A DNA stretch of 61,685 bases from Vagococcus fessus (GCF_003987565.1 NZ_NGJY01000006.1:1-61685), one strand, 5' to 3'. Numbered from the stretch's first letter, positions 18,067 through 26,565 are shown. Notes: generated by a model not told the origin, from the sequence alone. Numbers and translations are program-made.

Positions 18067-18136
18067 CTATAATAGAAGGATTAGTCAATAAATACTTAGC
18101 ATAAACAAAGTTTTGTTTGTGAAACAGGCATTAAAA

Positions 18137-18166
18137 TTGCTTATTCTGTTTGGTATGATGTATAAT
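18137..18166 (+). promoter_or_regulatory. trhO promoter
   Basis: TTGCTT (18137-18142), 18 nt, TATAAT (18161-18166), about 30 nt upstream of the trhO start codon. Confidence 0.72.
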
Positions 18167-18197
18167 TTTTTCGAACAAAGATTAGGAGGAACTAGCC

Positions 18198-19148
18198 TTG
18201 GCTAACTATCAAGTATTATTATATTATCAATATGTCCCAATCGAGGACCCAAAAGAATTTGCAAAAGAACATTTAGAATTTTGCCGTTCATTAAACTTAA
18301 AAGGTCGTATTCTTGTAGGTGATGAAGGGATCAACGGTACTTTATCAGGTTTAGTAGAAGATACTGAAAAGTATATTGAAGCTATGCATCAAGATGAACG
18401 TTTCAAAGAGATGCTATTTAAAATTGATGCTGCGGAAGAGCATGCCTTCAAAAAAATGCATGTTCGTGCGCGTAAAGAGATTGTATCATTAAACTTAGAG
18501 GATGATTTAAATCCATTAGATTTAACCGGGCAATATTTATCACCCAAAGAATTTAAAGAAGCTATAGTTGATGAAAATACTATTGTTATTGATGCTCGTA
18601 ATGATTATGAATATGACTTAGGACATTTTAGAGGATCAGTAAGACCGGATATCAGAAGCTTTAGGGAATTACCACAGTGGATGATAGACAATAAAGAAAA
18701 ATTCATGGACAAACGAGTAGTAACCTATTGTACAGGTGGTATTCGTTGTGAAAAATTCTCAGGTTGGTTAGTTCGTGAAGGGTTTAAAGATGTTGGACAA
18801 CTTCACGGGGGAATTGCTACATACAGTCGTGATCCTGAAGTTCGTGGTGATTTATGGGACGGCATGATGTATGTCTTTGATGAGCGTATCAGTGTTCCAA
18901 TTAATCATGTAGAACATGTTGTCGTAGCAAAAGACTTTTTCGATGGTGAGCCATGCGAACGATATGTGAATTGTGCCAATCCTTTCTGTAATAAACAAAT
19001 TTTTGCATCAGAAGAAAATGAAGATAAATATCTAAGAGGGTGTTCTGAAGAATGCCGCTGTCATGAAAAAAATAGATATGTATCAGAACATAATTTAACA
19101 AAAGACGAGTGGCAAGCAAGATTAGAAGTGCTTGGTGAAAGTCTTTAA
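18198..19148 (+). CDS. trhO: tRNA uridine(34) hydroxylase TrhO (rhodanese family)
   Basis: A 316-residue rhodanese-homology protein of the YceA/YbfQ family, which hydroxylates U34 of tRNA to 5-hydroxyuridine with molecular oxygen. An N-terminal acylphosphatase-like domain (1-95) with [11 protein letters not shown] is followed by the rhodanese domain (about 120-215) with the catalytic loop [11 protein letters not shown] (Cys near 178). A cysteine-rich C-terminal part follows ([11 protein letters not shown] and [11 protein letters not shown]). The start is TTG 18198, 7 nt after AGGAGGA. The window therefore codes for both known routes to ho5U34, this one and trhP1/P2. Confidence 0.93.
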   Translation: MANYQVLLYYQYVPIEDPKEFAKEHLEFCRSLNLKGRILVGDEGINGTLSGLVEDTEKYIEAMHQDERFKEMLFKIDAAEEHAFKKMHVRARKEIVSLNLEDDLNPLDLTGQYLSPKEFKEAIVDENTIVIDARNDYEYDLGHFRGSVRPDIRSFRELPQWMIDNKEKFMDKRVVTYCTGGIRCEKFSGWLVREGFKDVGQLHGGIATYSRDPEVRGDLWDGMMYVFDERISVPINHVEHVVVAKDFFDGEPCERYVNCANPFCNKQIFASEENEDKYLRGCSEECRCHEKNRYVSEHNLTKDEWQARLEVLGESL

Positions 19149-19248
19149 TATGAGGAGGAGAGTACGACTGTGCTTTCCTTTTTATTGTATGTTGGTTATA
19201 ATGAACAGAAGAGTTTAAACTAGTTTATAAAATGGAAGGGTTGTCAAA

Positions 19249-20097
19249 ATGGAGAAATTTTTTACGAAACAACGATTAACAGATTTGGCCTATGTCATAG
19301 TAGGGTCTTTTGTTTTAGCGTTATCAATCAACCTACTATTAGAACCAAATGATTTGGTAGCAGGTGGAGCTAATGGTATTAGTATTATCATTAAAAAATT
19401 ATTTGGAATTGAGTTAGCTGTTACGCTTTATGCAATAAATATTCCTTTATTAGTATTATGTTTTGCTTTATTAGGAAAAGAAGTCGGGATGAAAACAATA
19501 TTTGGAAGTATGATATATCCATTCTTTGTAGGATTAACAACTAATCTTCCGACACTTACAGAAAATCCGTTACTTGCAAGTATTTTTGGAGGTGTTATTA
19601 CCGGATTAGGTTTAGGATTAGTATTTAAAGGAAATGCTTCAACAGGTGGAACAGCCATTATTTCTCAAATTGTCCATAAATATTTAAAACTACCACTAGG
19701 TATTGCGGTAACAGTAGTGGATGGGTTTGTAATTCTAGGTGCATGTTTAGCCTTTGATATTGATAAAGTATTGTATTCTCTAATTTGTTTATTTGTTATT
19801 GGTCGTGTAGTAGATATGGTTCAAGTTGGAATGGATCGTTCTAAGAATGTTCTTATTATTTCAGAAAAATTAGAAGATATTGAAACAATGATTTTAAAAG
19901 ATATGGACAGAGGTGTTACAAAAATAGCTGTAACAGGTAGTTATAAACAAAATAATAAAGAAATGCTAATGTGTGTATTACCAGAAAAAGAATTTCATGA
20001 TTTGAAAGAACATATTTTAGAAATTGATGAACACGGTTTTGTTGTTGTTATGCCTGCTAATGAAGTAATGGGTAAAGGATTTAGTATTTCAAAATAA
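19249..20097 (+). CDS. YitT family membrane protein (DUF2179)
   Basis: A 282-residue protein: five or six hydrophobic helices (residues 10-200), then a cytoplasmic DUF2179 domain (about 220-275, with GVTKIAVTGSYKQNNKEMLMCV). Gly-rich segments NDLVAGGANGISIIIKK and GNASTGGTAIISQI are typical of the YitT/YczE-like family. The transported substrate is not known for the family. ATG 19249 follows GGAAGG with an 8-nt gap. A perfect -10 TATAAT (19197-19202) with a weak -35 lies upstream. It is monocistronic, ending at a strong terminator. Confidence 0.88.
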   Translation: MEKFFTKQRLTDLAYVIVGSFVLALSINLLLEPNDLVAGGANGISIIIKKLFGIELAVTLYAINIPLLVLCFALLGKEVGMKTIFGSMIYPFFVGLTTNLPTLTENPLLASIFGGVITGLGLGLVFKGNASTGGTAIISQIVHKYLKLPLGIAVTVVDGFVILGACLAFDIDKVLYSLICLFVIGRVVDMVQVGMDRSKNVLIISEKLEDIETMILKDMDRGVTKIAVTGSYKQNNKEMLMCVLPEKEFHDLKEHILEIDEHGFVVVMPANEVMGKGFSISK

Positions 20098-20114
20098 AAT
20101 ATTGACGTGTTTCT

Positions 20115-20163
20115 ACTATTATAAGGGCTTGTATTTCTCATAAGTCTTTATAATAGTTTTTTT
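20115..20163 (+). terminator. yitT terminator
   Basis: ACTATTATAA (20115-20124) pairs with TTATAATAGT (20148-20157); the intervening bases add an imperfect inner stem (GGGCTTGT/ATAAGTCT). A run of Ts follows. Confidence 0.85.
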
Positions 20164-20430
20164 GTTCAATTGATTTATTTTAACAAATGAACAAAAACAA
20201 CTAAAAGTTCATACTTTCTTCATATTTAAAAGATAGAATAGTAGTTAAGTGTTTTGGTATTATTTTTAGTAAGTTAACTCTTATTCTTTATATTATTTTA
20301 ATAAATTTTAAAAAATTAAAAATAAAAAAGAGACGTATTAAGAATTTCTATGTTATACTAATATAGAAATAAAGAGAAATAACAAATGCCAAACAAATGC
20401 CAAAAAAAAATAAAATTAATAGGTGATAAT
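20164..20430. other. AT-rich intergenic leader of the wall hydrolase gene
   Basis: The gap between yitT and the next gene is 333 bp, including the terminator. It holds an inverted repeat TTTGTTCA (20161-20168) / TGAACAAA (20188-20195) and a TATACT -10-like box (20354-20359) without a good -35. That box lies inside a small dyad, ATTTCTAT / ATAGAAAT (about 20344-20370). No coding sequence is seen. Confidence 0.5.
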
Positions 20431-22233
20431 ATGAAACGGACGACGCTTATATTCGCCACTATGTTGATGTTAGTAAGTAACTTGGTTACTCCAGCAATTG
20501 GATTAGCCGATGTTATTACTTCAAGCGATAGTAGTGTGACTGCGACAACAGAAGTTTCTGATAATCCAACGGAAGAAAGTTTGCCATCTGAAAATGGTAG
20601 CACTGAAAATCCGGGAGGGGAGATAGAAGTGCCAACCCCGCCAACAGGAGAAACTGAATTACCTGGGACAGGAACAACAGAAGCGCCTGAAACAGGAACA
20701 ACAGAAGATCCTGGGATATCTGAGACAGAAACAACAGAACCTCCAATCACGGAGCCTGAAACATCAGAAACACAAAAACCAGAAACGTCGGAAACAGAGA
20801 AACCAGAGACGTCAGAAACACAAAAACCAGAAACGTCGGAAACAGAGAAACCGGAGACGTCAGAAACACAAAAACCAGAAACGTCGGAAACAGAGAAACC
20901 AGAGACGTCAAAACCGGAAAAGCCAAACAAGCCGAAGCCGGAAAAACCGAATAAACCAAAACCGGAAAAACCGAATAAACCAAAACCGGAAAAGCCAAAC
21001 AAACCGAAGCCGGAAAAACCGAATAAACCAAAACCAGAAAAACCAAAACCAGGTGGAAATGTTTCTCATAAACCTTCAAGACCAAATGGTAATGTAGGTG
21101 GGTCAGGTGGAGAAATTCACATAACCACTAACCAAACATCACAAGAGTTTATCGATACAATTGGGCCGTTAGCTGCTGAAATTGGTGAAAAACAAGGTTT
21201 ATATGCCTCAGTTATGATCGCACAAGCAGCTTTAGAAAGTGCTTATGGAAAAAGCGGTTTAGCTTCACCTCCAAATCATAATTTATTTGGTATCAAAGGA
21301 TCATACAAGAATTCTTCAGTAAGTTTTGCCACTTTAGAAGATTCAGGTGCAGGGAATATGTACCAAATTGTTGCAGGTTTTAGAAGTTACCCAAGTTACA
21401 AAGAATCACTTGAAGATTATGCTGATTTAATTAAAAATGGAATTGCTGGAAATTCAAGTTTCTATGCCGGAACTTGGAAAAAGAATGCTAAGACATATAA
21501 AGAAGCAACAAGTTTCCTTACAGGAAGATATGCTACAGATACAAGTTATGATCAAAAATTAAATGGAATCATTAAAGCGTATGACTTAACTAAGTACGAC
21601 AATGGGACTGAATCAAGTGAATTCGAAACAATTGAAACAACAGTAAAAATGCCAGCTAAGTTTTATCGTGTTCAAAACAACGATAGCTTACAAAAAATAT
21701 CAACGAAACAAAAAGTTGAGTTAGATAAAATATTTGATTTGAATGAAGAAATTGAAAATCCAAATATGATTTATCCGGGTCAAAAAATTAAAGTAGCAAA
21801 AGAAAAAGAAATCAAAAAAATTATTAAACGTAAAAAAACTTCAAATAGAAGAATGCTTAAAGATCCAAATAAAGTAATTGAGTTAGCAAGAACATATATA
21901 GGAGTACCTTATGTATGGGGGGGGACAACACCACAAGGATTTGACTGTTCAGGATTAGTTCAGTATGTCTATAATAAATTAGGCGTATCCTTACCAAGGG
22001 TTACATATGATCAAGAATATGCTGGGAAAATCATCCCATTTGAACAATTAGAACCAGGAGATTTATTATTCTGGGGACAACGTGGAAGTACATGGCACGT
22101 TGCATTCTACTCAGGAGAGGGCAATATGATTATGGCCCCTCAACCAGGAGAATTTGTTAAAGAATTACCAATGAATCAATTTATGCCGGATTTTGCAATT
22201 AAAATTAAACAGAACCGTCTTTCACCAGATTGA
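20431..22233 (+). CDS. Secreted peptidoglycan hydrolase: glucosaminidase, LysM, NlpC/P60
   Basis: A 600-residue exported wall enzyme. Signal peptide 1-27 (MKRTTLIFATMLMLVSNLVT, then AIGLAD). A Thr/Ser/Glu-rich stretch is followed by three 16-residue repeats (112-159) and five KPEKPNKP repeats (161-200), a likely wall-spanning linker. The glucosaminidase domain occupies about 238-395, with the catalytic Glu near 268 (AQAALESAYG). One LysM is at about 411-457 (YRVQNNDSLQKIS). A C-terminal NlpC/P60 peptidase is at about 477-600 with Cys near 506 (GFDCSGLVQ) and His near 555 (TWHVAFYSG). Two cutting activities in one chain suggest a role in daughter-cell separation. The start is ATG 20431 after AGGTGA; a 15-residue upstream extension would spoil the signal peptide. 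Confidence 0.93.
   Translation: MKRTTLIFATMLMLVSNLVTPAIGLADVITSSDSSVTATTEVSDNPTEESLPSENGSTENPGGEIEVPTPPTGETELPGTGTTEAPETGTTEDPGISETETTEPPITEPETSETQKPETSETEKPETSETQKPETSETEKPETSETQKPETSETEKPETSKPEKPNKPKPEKPNKPKPEKPNKPKPEKPNKPKPEKPNKPKPEKPKPGGNVSHKPSRPNGNVGGSGGEIHITTNQTSQEFIDTIGPLAAEIGEKQGLYASVMIAQAALESAYGKSGLASPPNHNLFGIKGSYKNSSVSFATLEDSGAGNMYQIVAGFRSYPSYKESLEDYADLIKNGIAGNSSFYAGTWKKNAKTYKEATSFLTGRYATDTSYDQKLNGIIKAYDLTKYDNGTESSEFETIETTVKMPAKFYRVQNNDSLQKISTKQKVELDKIFDLNEEIENPNMIYPGQKIKVAKEKEIKKIIKRKKTSNRRMLKDPNKVIELARTYIGVPYVWGGTTPQGFDCSGLVQYVYNKLGVSLPRVTYDQEYAGKIIPFEQLEPGDLLFWGQRGSTWHVAFYSGEGNMIMAPQPGEFVKELPMNQFMPDFAIKIKQNRLSPD
20764..20907 (+). repeat. Three 48-bp coding tandem repeats
   Basis: Three copies of a 48-bp unit (20764, 20812, 20860), nearly identical in DNA, each coding for 16 residues of the type SETQKPETSETEKPET. 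The near-perfect DNA identity suggests recent copy-number change by slippage or recombination. Confidence 0.95.
20911..21030 (+). repeat. Five 24-bp coding tandem repeats (KPEKPNKP)
   Basis: Five 24-bp units (20911, 20935, 20959, 20983, 21007) code for KPEKPNKP each, followed by a partial sixth. Differences between copies are synonymous third-position changes. Confidence 0.95.
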
Positions 22234-22905
22234 TAATGAAAAATCTCTTAGTTTGATGTCGACTGTGATGAAATCTAATAGTGATTGACTTGATTTTATT
22301 AATAGTTAATCATCCTTTTGTTAGGAAGTTACTTGGATGGATATATATTACTCGAGATAATATTTTATTCACCAATAATACTTGAACTTAATCGTATCAA
22401 TATAATTTCTAGCTAAAATTTTATTGATAGGAATAGGTGCTAATAAAAGCTGTGCTTTTCTAATAATAGTAATCAATGAAATCATTTATTGGATTTCCTC
22501 ATTTAGATGGATACTAATTGATTTTAGATTTAACAAACTTGTGATAGACAACCCTCTAGTATAAGGTACACATCTTTTGGAAAACAAATAATCTATTAGA
22601 ATGATATTTTGTGAATAAAGACTTTCTAGGAATGCAGTAATATAATTAGTGATCAGTTCACTGATTAAACTCCGGCATAAGTTTGGTCGGTAAGCTGTGA
22701 GATAAGAGTAAGGCTGTAATTCGAGATAATTCGTTATGAATGGAAAATCAAACTAGTTTTTATGCGTTTTCTAAAAGACAAACTTTAGAGCAGCTGTTAT
22801 CAGACTGCTATAATATGTGCTAAGTGATTATTTAGCGGTAATCACTTAGTGACATATTTTATATAATGAAATAGTTTGCGCTAATTCATTATCAATGTTA
22901 TAATA
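22234..22905. other. Gene-free AT-rich segment with two hairpins
   Basis: No credible coding sequence is seen on either strand. Two inverted repeats stand out: TAATTAGTGA / TCACTGATTA (22643-22667, 5-nt loop, one G-T pair), and CTAAGTGATTA / TAATCACTTAG (22820-22849, 8-nt loop, perfect 11 bp). Neither has a T run, so they do not look like terminators. The hydrolase gene has no obvious terminator directly behind it. Confidence 0.6.
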
Positions 22906-23015
22906 AATATATAGAAATACCATCCGTATATTAAATAAAATTCGAAATACATCCCAGTATAATAGTTATAAAATAGTAACAGTATTAAACATACCAGTAT
23001 AATAAAGAGATAAAA

Positions 23016-23835
23016 GAAATATGCCAGTATTAAAATGCCGAAGTAGTAAAACACACTAGTACAATAAAGAAATATGCCGAAGTATGTAAACAAACGAGTA
23101 TAAAGTAAAAAATCAACAACACATGAAATATGCCAATATTAAAATGCCAAAGCAGTAAAACACACTAGTATAATAAAGAAATGAAAGTATATGCCAAAGT
23201 ATGTAAACAAACGAGTATAAAGCAAAAAAATCAACAACACATGAAATATGCCAGTATTAAAATGCCGAAGCAGTAAAACACACCAGTATAATAAAGAGAT
23301 AAAAGAAATATGTCGAAGTATGTAAACAAACGAATATAAAGATCAAGATTCAATGTAACGTGAAATATGCCAGTATCAAAATGCCAAAGCAGTAAAACAC
23401 ACTAGTATAATAAAGAGATAAAAGTATATGCCAAAGTATGTAAAAAATAAATGAGTAATAAAGATCCAGATTGAATATTATATAAAATATGCCAATATTA
23501 AAATATCTAAGTAGCAAAACACACCAGTATAATGAAAAGATAAAAGAAATATGTCGAAGTATGTAAACAAACGAGTACAAGATTAGGATTTAATAACACA
23601 GGAAATATGCCAGTATCAAAATGCCAAAGTAGTAAAACACACTAGTATAAAAAAGAGATAAAAGTATATGCCAAAGTATGTAAACAAACGAGTATAAAGT
23701 CAAAAATAAACAACACATGAAATATGCCAGTATTAAAATGTCAAAGCAGTAAAACACACTAGTATAAAAAAGAGACGAAAAAATATGCCGAAGTATGTAT
23801 ACTAACGAGTATAAGTTTAAGAGTCAATACAAGAT
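23016..23835. repeat. Tandem array of seven ~118-bp units
   Basis: Seven imperfect head-to-tail units start at 23016, 23125, 23243, 23362, 23484, 23602 and 23719, with lengths 109, 118, 119, 122, 118, 117 and 117 bp. Each has a conserved core of about 97 bp beginning GAAATATGCCAGTAT and ending ACGAGTATAAAG, then a variable stretch of about 20 bp. The core has internal sub-repeats: ATGCC followed by AGTA occurs about three times, and N-AGTATAA elements recur. Related, more degenerate sequence extends to about 22906 on the left and 23960 on the right. It does not keep an open frame and has no spacer/repeat pattern of a CRISPR. Confidence 0.93.
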
Positions 23836-24552
23836 GAAATATTCCAGTATAATAAAGGGATTGAAATACCATCAGAATTATATGGAAACATTCCGAATCC
23901 AGCCAAAAAATAAGATTTTTAGAAATTAGTAAAAAATGAAGTGTACTAGTATTAAAATATAAGTTTATGTAATATAAATATTTAGATATTCATTTTTCAT
24001 ATTGAATATATGCTGTAACAACAGTGGTTAAACTGATGTCTTTTATCAATATATATAATATGATGAACTGTTATATTGTTTGTATATCAACTTATTAGAA
24101 TCACAGATAGATACTAAATAAACAACTATATATTTTAAGCGAGTATGATTATTTTTAAAAATCAACTTATTCACCTAAACAGAAGTAAAAAGAATGAATC
24201 TATTCTTTCAATATAATTGATTTTTAATTTATGTTTTTTTATATTATGTTGACTATTTAGATGTGTTACCCAAAGAATCAAATAGTTTTTCGCTATATTC
24301 GTTTGAATCGTGATAAGATGATTTGAACATATCATTTATTTTGCTAAAAAACAGTTTTATTTGTTATACCCTTTTAAATCCTTACTAATGTGATTTGTAT
24401 AGAAGATTTTATTTTTTGTTTTTTGCAACAAAAAGCTTATTTGATATGCATAATTTTATATGATATAGTCAGTCTTGTTAAGTCGTAAATTTAACAGGTT
24501 TATTTGTGTTTTTTTAAAATATAAACAAATAGAAATAAGCTAGGGATATTAA
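23836..24552. other. Gene-free AT-rich segment right of the array
   Basis: The first ~125 bp still contain degenerate array elements (CCAGTATAATAAAG at about 23844, CTAGTATTAAAATA at about 23946). The rest is very AT-rich, with no coding sequence that I can support on either strand and no tRNA-like fold. Confidence 0.55.
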
Positions 24553-24581
24553 GTGACATAATTATTATTTTTTTATATAAT
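24553..24581 (+). promoter_or_regulatory. Promoter of the DUF308 gene
   Basis: GTGACA (24553-24558), 17 nt, TATAAT (24576-24581). A second TATAAT lies at 24587-24592. Confidence 0.6.
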
Positions 24582-24620
24582 AACATTATAATATTATTAT
24601 ATTTAAAGGAGCTGGTTGGT

Positions 24621-25154
24621 ATGAAAAGAAAGCAAGAAAGTTTTGATTGGTTAAGTTTAGTATTAGGTATATTATTTATAGTAACTGCCTTGTTTTCATT
24701 AAAAGCATCACCTATTTCTAATTTAGGGATTATAGTTGTTTTCTTCACAATACTATTAATTACTAAAGGGATTTCGATGTTGATTTTTCGTTCAAGAGTA
24801 AAATTATGGTTAAATATATCAGTAACACCTCTATTGATAGTAGGCATTCTTGATATTATTATGGGATGTTATTTCATTTTTAATTTAAGTAAAGGTATTA
24901 TGATAGCACCATATGTATTTGCTATTTGGTTTTTAATCGATGCTTTTATGGGATTATTCGATCTAGGTTGGATTAAAAAAGTAAGTAATAACTTCTTTTG
25001 GTTAACATTAGTGAGTTCTACTATAGGGATTATCATAGGATTCATGCTTCTAGTATCTCCAATAGTTTCTGCTTTAACACTATCCTTTTTGGTTGGTTTT
25101 AATTTATTAAATGTTGGAATCACTTATATAATAAGAGCATTTCCAATTAAGTAA
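24621..25154 (+). CDS. HdeD/DUF308 family membrane protein
   Basis: A 177-residue protein with six hydrophobic helices in three pairs, separated by short basic loops. This is the usual arrangement of the DUF308/HdeD family (acid-resistance protein HdeD of E. coli is a member; its biochemical role is not known). ATG follows AAAGGAG with an 8-nt gap. It is monocistronic, between the gene-free array region and a bidirectional terminator. The assignment rests on topology and general sequence feel, so the family call is moderate. Confidence 0.7.
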   Translation: MKRKQESFDWLSLVLGILFIVTALFSLKASPISNLGIIVVFFTILLITKGISMLIFRSRVKLWLNISVTPLLIVGILDIIMGCYFIFNLSKGIMIAPYVFAIWFLIDAFMGLFDLGWIKKVSNNFFWLTLVSSTIGIIIGFMLLVSPIVSALTLSFLVGFNLLNVGITYIIRAFPIK

Positions 25155-25204
25155 AAAAAGATACTGTTGAATTAAAGTAAAATAAATTCAACAGTACCTT
25201 TTTT
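25154..25204. terminator. Bidirectional terminator, DUF308 / acetyltransferase
   Basis: AAAAAG-TACTGTTGAATT and AATTCAACAGTA-CTTTTT pair across a ~12-nt loop, with A and T runs on either side, between convergent genes. Confidence 0.9.
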
Positions 25205-25208
25205 ATTT

Positions 25209-25667
25209 TCACACAGTATATGAGAAGATTAGCTCATCATTGTTTGGATCTATGTTTTGTGTATTGAAAAAACCAAATGTTTCATATAGTTGTATTGCCA
25301 GACTATTTGTATCATGGACGCTTAAATAGATTATTTTGAGATTAAAGTTCTCCTTGAGGTACTTTATAATGAAATCAAGCGATGCTTTTCCATATCCAAG
25401 CCCTTGAAAATTGGAGTCAATCATAAATCTGTCTAACCAGATTGATTTATCTTTGATATTATAGTCACCATACATTGTAAAACCGATATAGTTTTGATTG
25501 TGTAATATGGCTTTAGGGGTCCAGCAGTAGTCATTGTCATAAACTGCTTCTAACAGAGACTGTGTATTACTTTCGATGTGGTCAAGCTGATTTCTATTAA
25601 CCTTTAAGTTGGCAACAGTTCTCCAATTGTCACTTGTGATGTCTTTTAATAGTATGTATTTATCGAT
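25209..25667 (-). CDS. GNAT acetyltransferase, BltD-like, apparent ATC start
   Basis: A 152-residue protein if translation begins at ATC (25667). It reads (M)DKYILLKDITSDNWRTV, then NLKVNRNQLDHIESN, a central GFTMYGDYN, WLDRFMID, the acetyl-CoA loop QGLGYGKASL, and a C-terminal YLSVHDTNSLAIQLYETFGF. This is the pattern of spermine/spermidine acetyltransferase BltD and relatives. The first ATG in frame is at 25475 and would remove 64 conserved residues. No ATG, GTG or TTG exists between the in-frame stop (TGA, 25676-25674) and the conserved N-terminus. ATC sits 7 nt after GAGGTG (25680-25675). Either it is a real AUC start or the start codon has been lost by mutation. Confidence 0.8.
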   Translation of the reverse strand: MDKYILLKDITSDNWRTVANLKVNRNQLDHIESNTQSLLEAVYDNDYCWTPKAILHNQNYIGFTMYGDYNIKDKSIWLDRFMIDSNFQGLGYGKASLDFIIKYLKENFNLKIIYLSVHDTNSLAIQLYETFGFFNTQNIDPNNDELIFSYTV

Positions 25668-25815
25668 TGTGATTCACCTCAATATGATGATAGCATATAA
25701 TTTAAATTGATAGTGATTAATTTTTTTTTAATAGTAAACAAAGTACTTTATATTTTTAGTCTCCTAGACTACACTATGAAGATAAGAATAAAATAATAAT
25801 GAATGGAAGAGTGTT

Positions 25816-26565
25816 ATGACTATTAATGTATTAGTTACTGCAGGAGGTACAACTGAAAAAATAGATAATGTTAGAGGGATTACTAATTTTTCAACAGGGA
25901 CATTAGGAAGTTTGATTGCTGATGCATTTGCTTCTCAGGATGCAGTTGATGTGGATTATGTTCATGGATTGGGGTCTAAGATGCCTGTAAGTGATACTAT
26001 TGTTGCGACTCAAATAGAGTCTGTTGATGATTTGTTACGGGTTATTAAAGAAAAATTAACTAGTAAGACATATGACGTGGTTGTTCATGCTATGGCCGTA
26101 AGTGATTATTATTTGGTAGGTTCTATAGGGGAGCAAGAGTTGACGAAGCAATTATTTTCTGATGAAAGCAGCTTAGACTCTGTGAACTTTGTAGACAAGC
26201 TTAATGAATCGTTTGATAAAGTCCAGTCAGTAGGTAAATTAGGATCGGATATGTCAACACTTTATATGCAGTTAAAAGAGACACCTAAGGTTATTAGGGA
26301 AATAAAAAAATTACAACCAACGACTAAATTGGTAGGGTTTAAATTATTAGTGGATGTTTCTGAAGAAAAGCTAGTGTCTGTAGCAGAATCTTTAATGGAA
26401 AAAAATGACTGTGATTATGTTTTAGCAAACGATAAGTCATTGATCAAAGAGGGTCAACACATTGGACTTTTAGTGAGTTCTGATGGAAACATTCAGCGAT
26501 TTAATACAAAAGAATCTATTGCTGAAGGAATAGCGGTAGAGTTGATGAAGGAGAATAGAAAATGA
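25816..26565 (+). CDS. coaB: Phosphopantothenate--cysteine ligase CoaB
   Basis: A 249-residue stand-alone CoaB. It joins cysteine to 4'-phosphopantothenate in coenzyme A synthesis. The N-terminus NVLVTAGGTTEKIDNVRGITN is the conserved nucleotide-binding start (first residues VLVTAGGT), followed by VVHAMAVSDYY and a C-terminal ANDKSLI. In most bacteria CoaB is fused behind CoaC; streptococci and enterococci keep them as separate genes, as here. The ATG of coaC overlaps the coaB stop (ATGA), so the two are translationally coupled. Confidence 0.93.
   Translation: MTINVLVTAGGTTEKIDNVRGITNFSTGTLGSLIADAFASQDAVDVDYVHGLGSKMPVSDTIVATQIESVDDLLRVIKEKLTSKTYDVVVHAMAVSDYYLVGSIGEQELTKQLFSDESSLDSVNFVDKLNESFDKVQSVGKLGSDMSTLYMQLKETPKVIREIKKLQPTTKLVGFKLLVDVSEEKLVSVAESLMEKNDCDYVLANDKSLIKEGQHIGLLVSSDGNIQRFNTKESIAEGIAVELMKENRK

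Noticed and set aside
20358-21085. Minus-strand open frames coding Gly/Phe/Ser- or Val-rich repeats (GFSGFGLFGF type)
   Set aside because: They are the antisense of the Pro/Lys/Glu repeats of the wall hydrolase, with no ribosome binding site; the plus-strand gene explains them.
22881-23580. Minus-strand hydrophobic open frames inside the tandem array (repeated ILILAYF-like segments)
   Set aside because: Unit lengths of 109-122 bp do not keep a frame across units, there are no ribosome binding sites, and the composition is what AT-rich repeats give by chance.
22906-23960. CRISPR array
   Set aside because: Units are ~118 bp and diverged, the variable joints resemble one another, and no cas genes are nearby.
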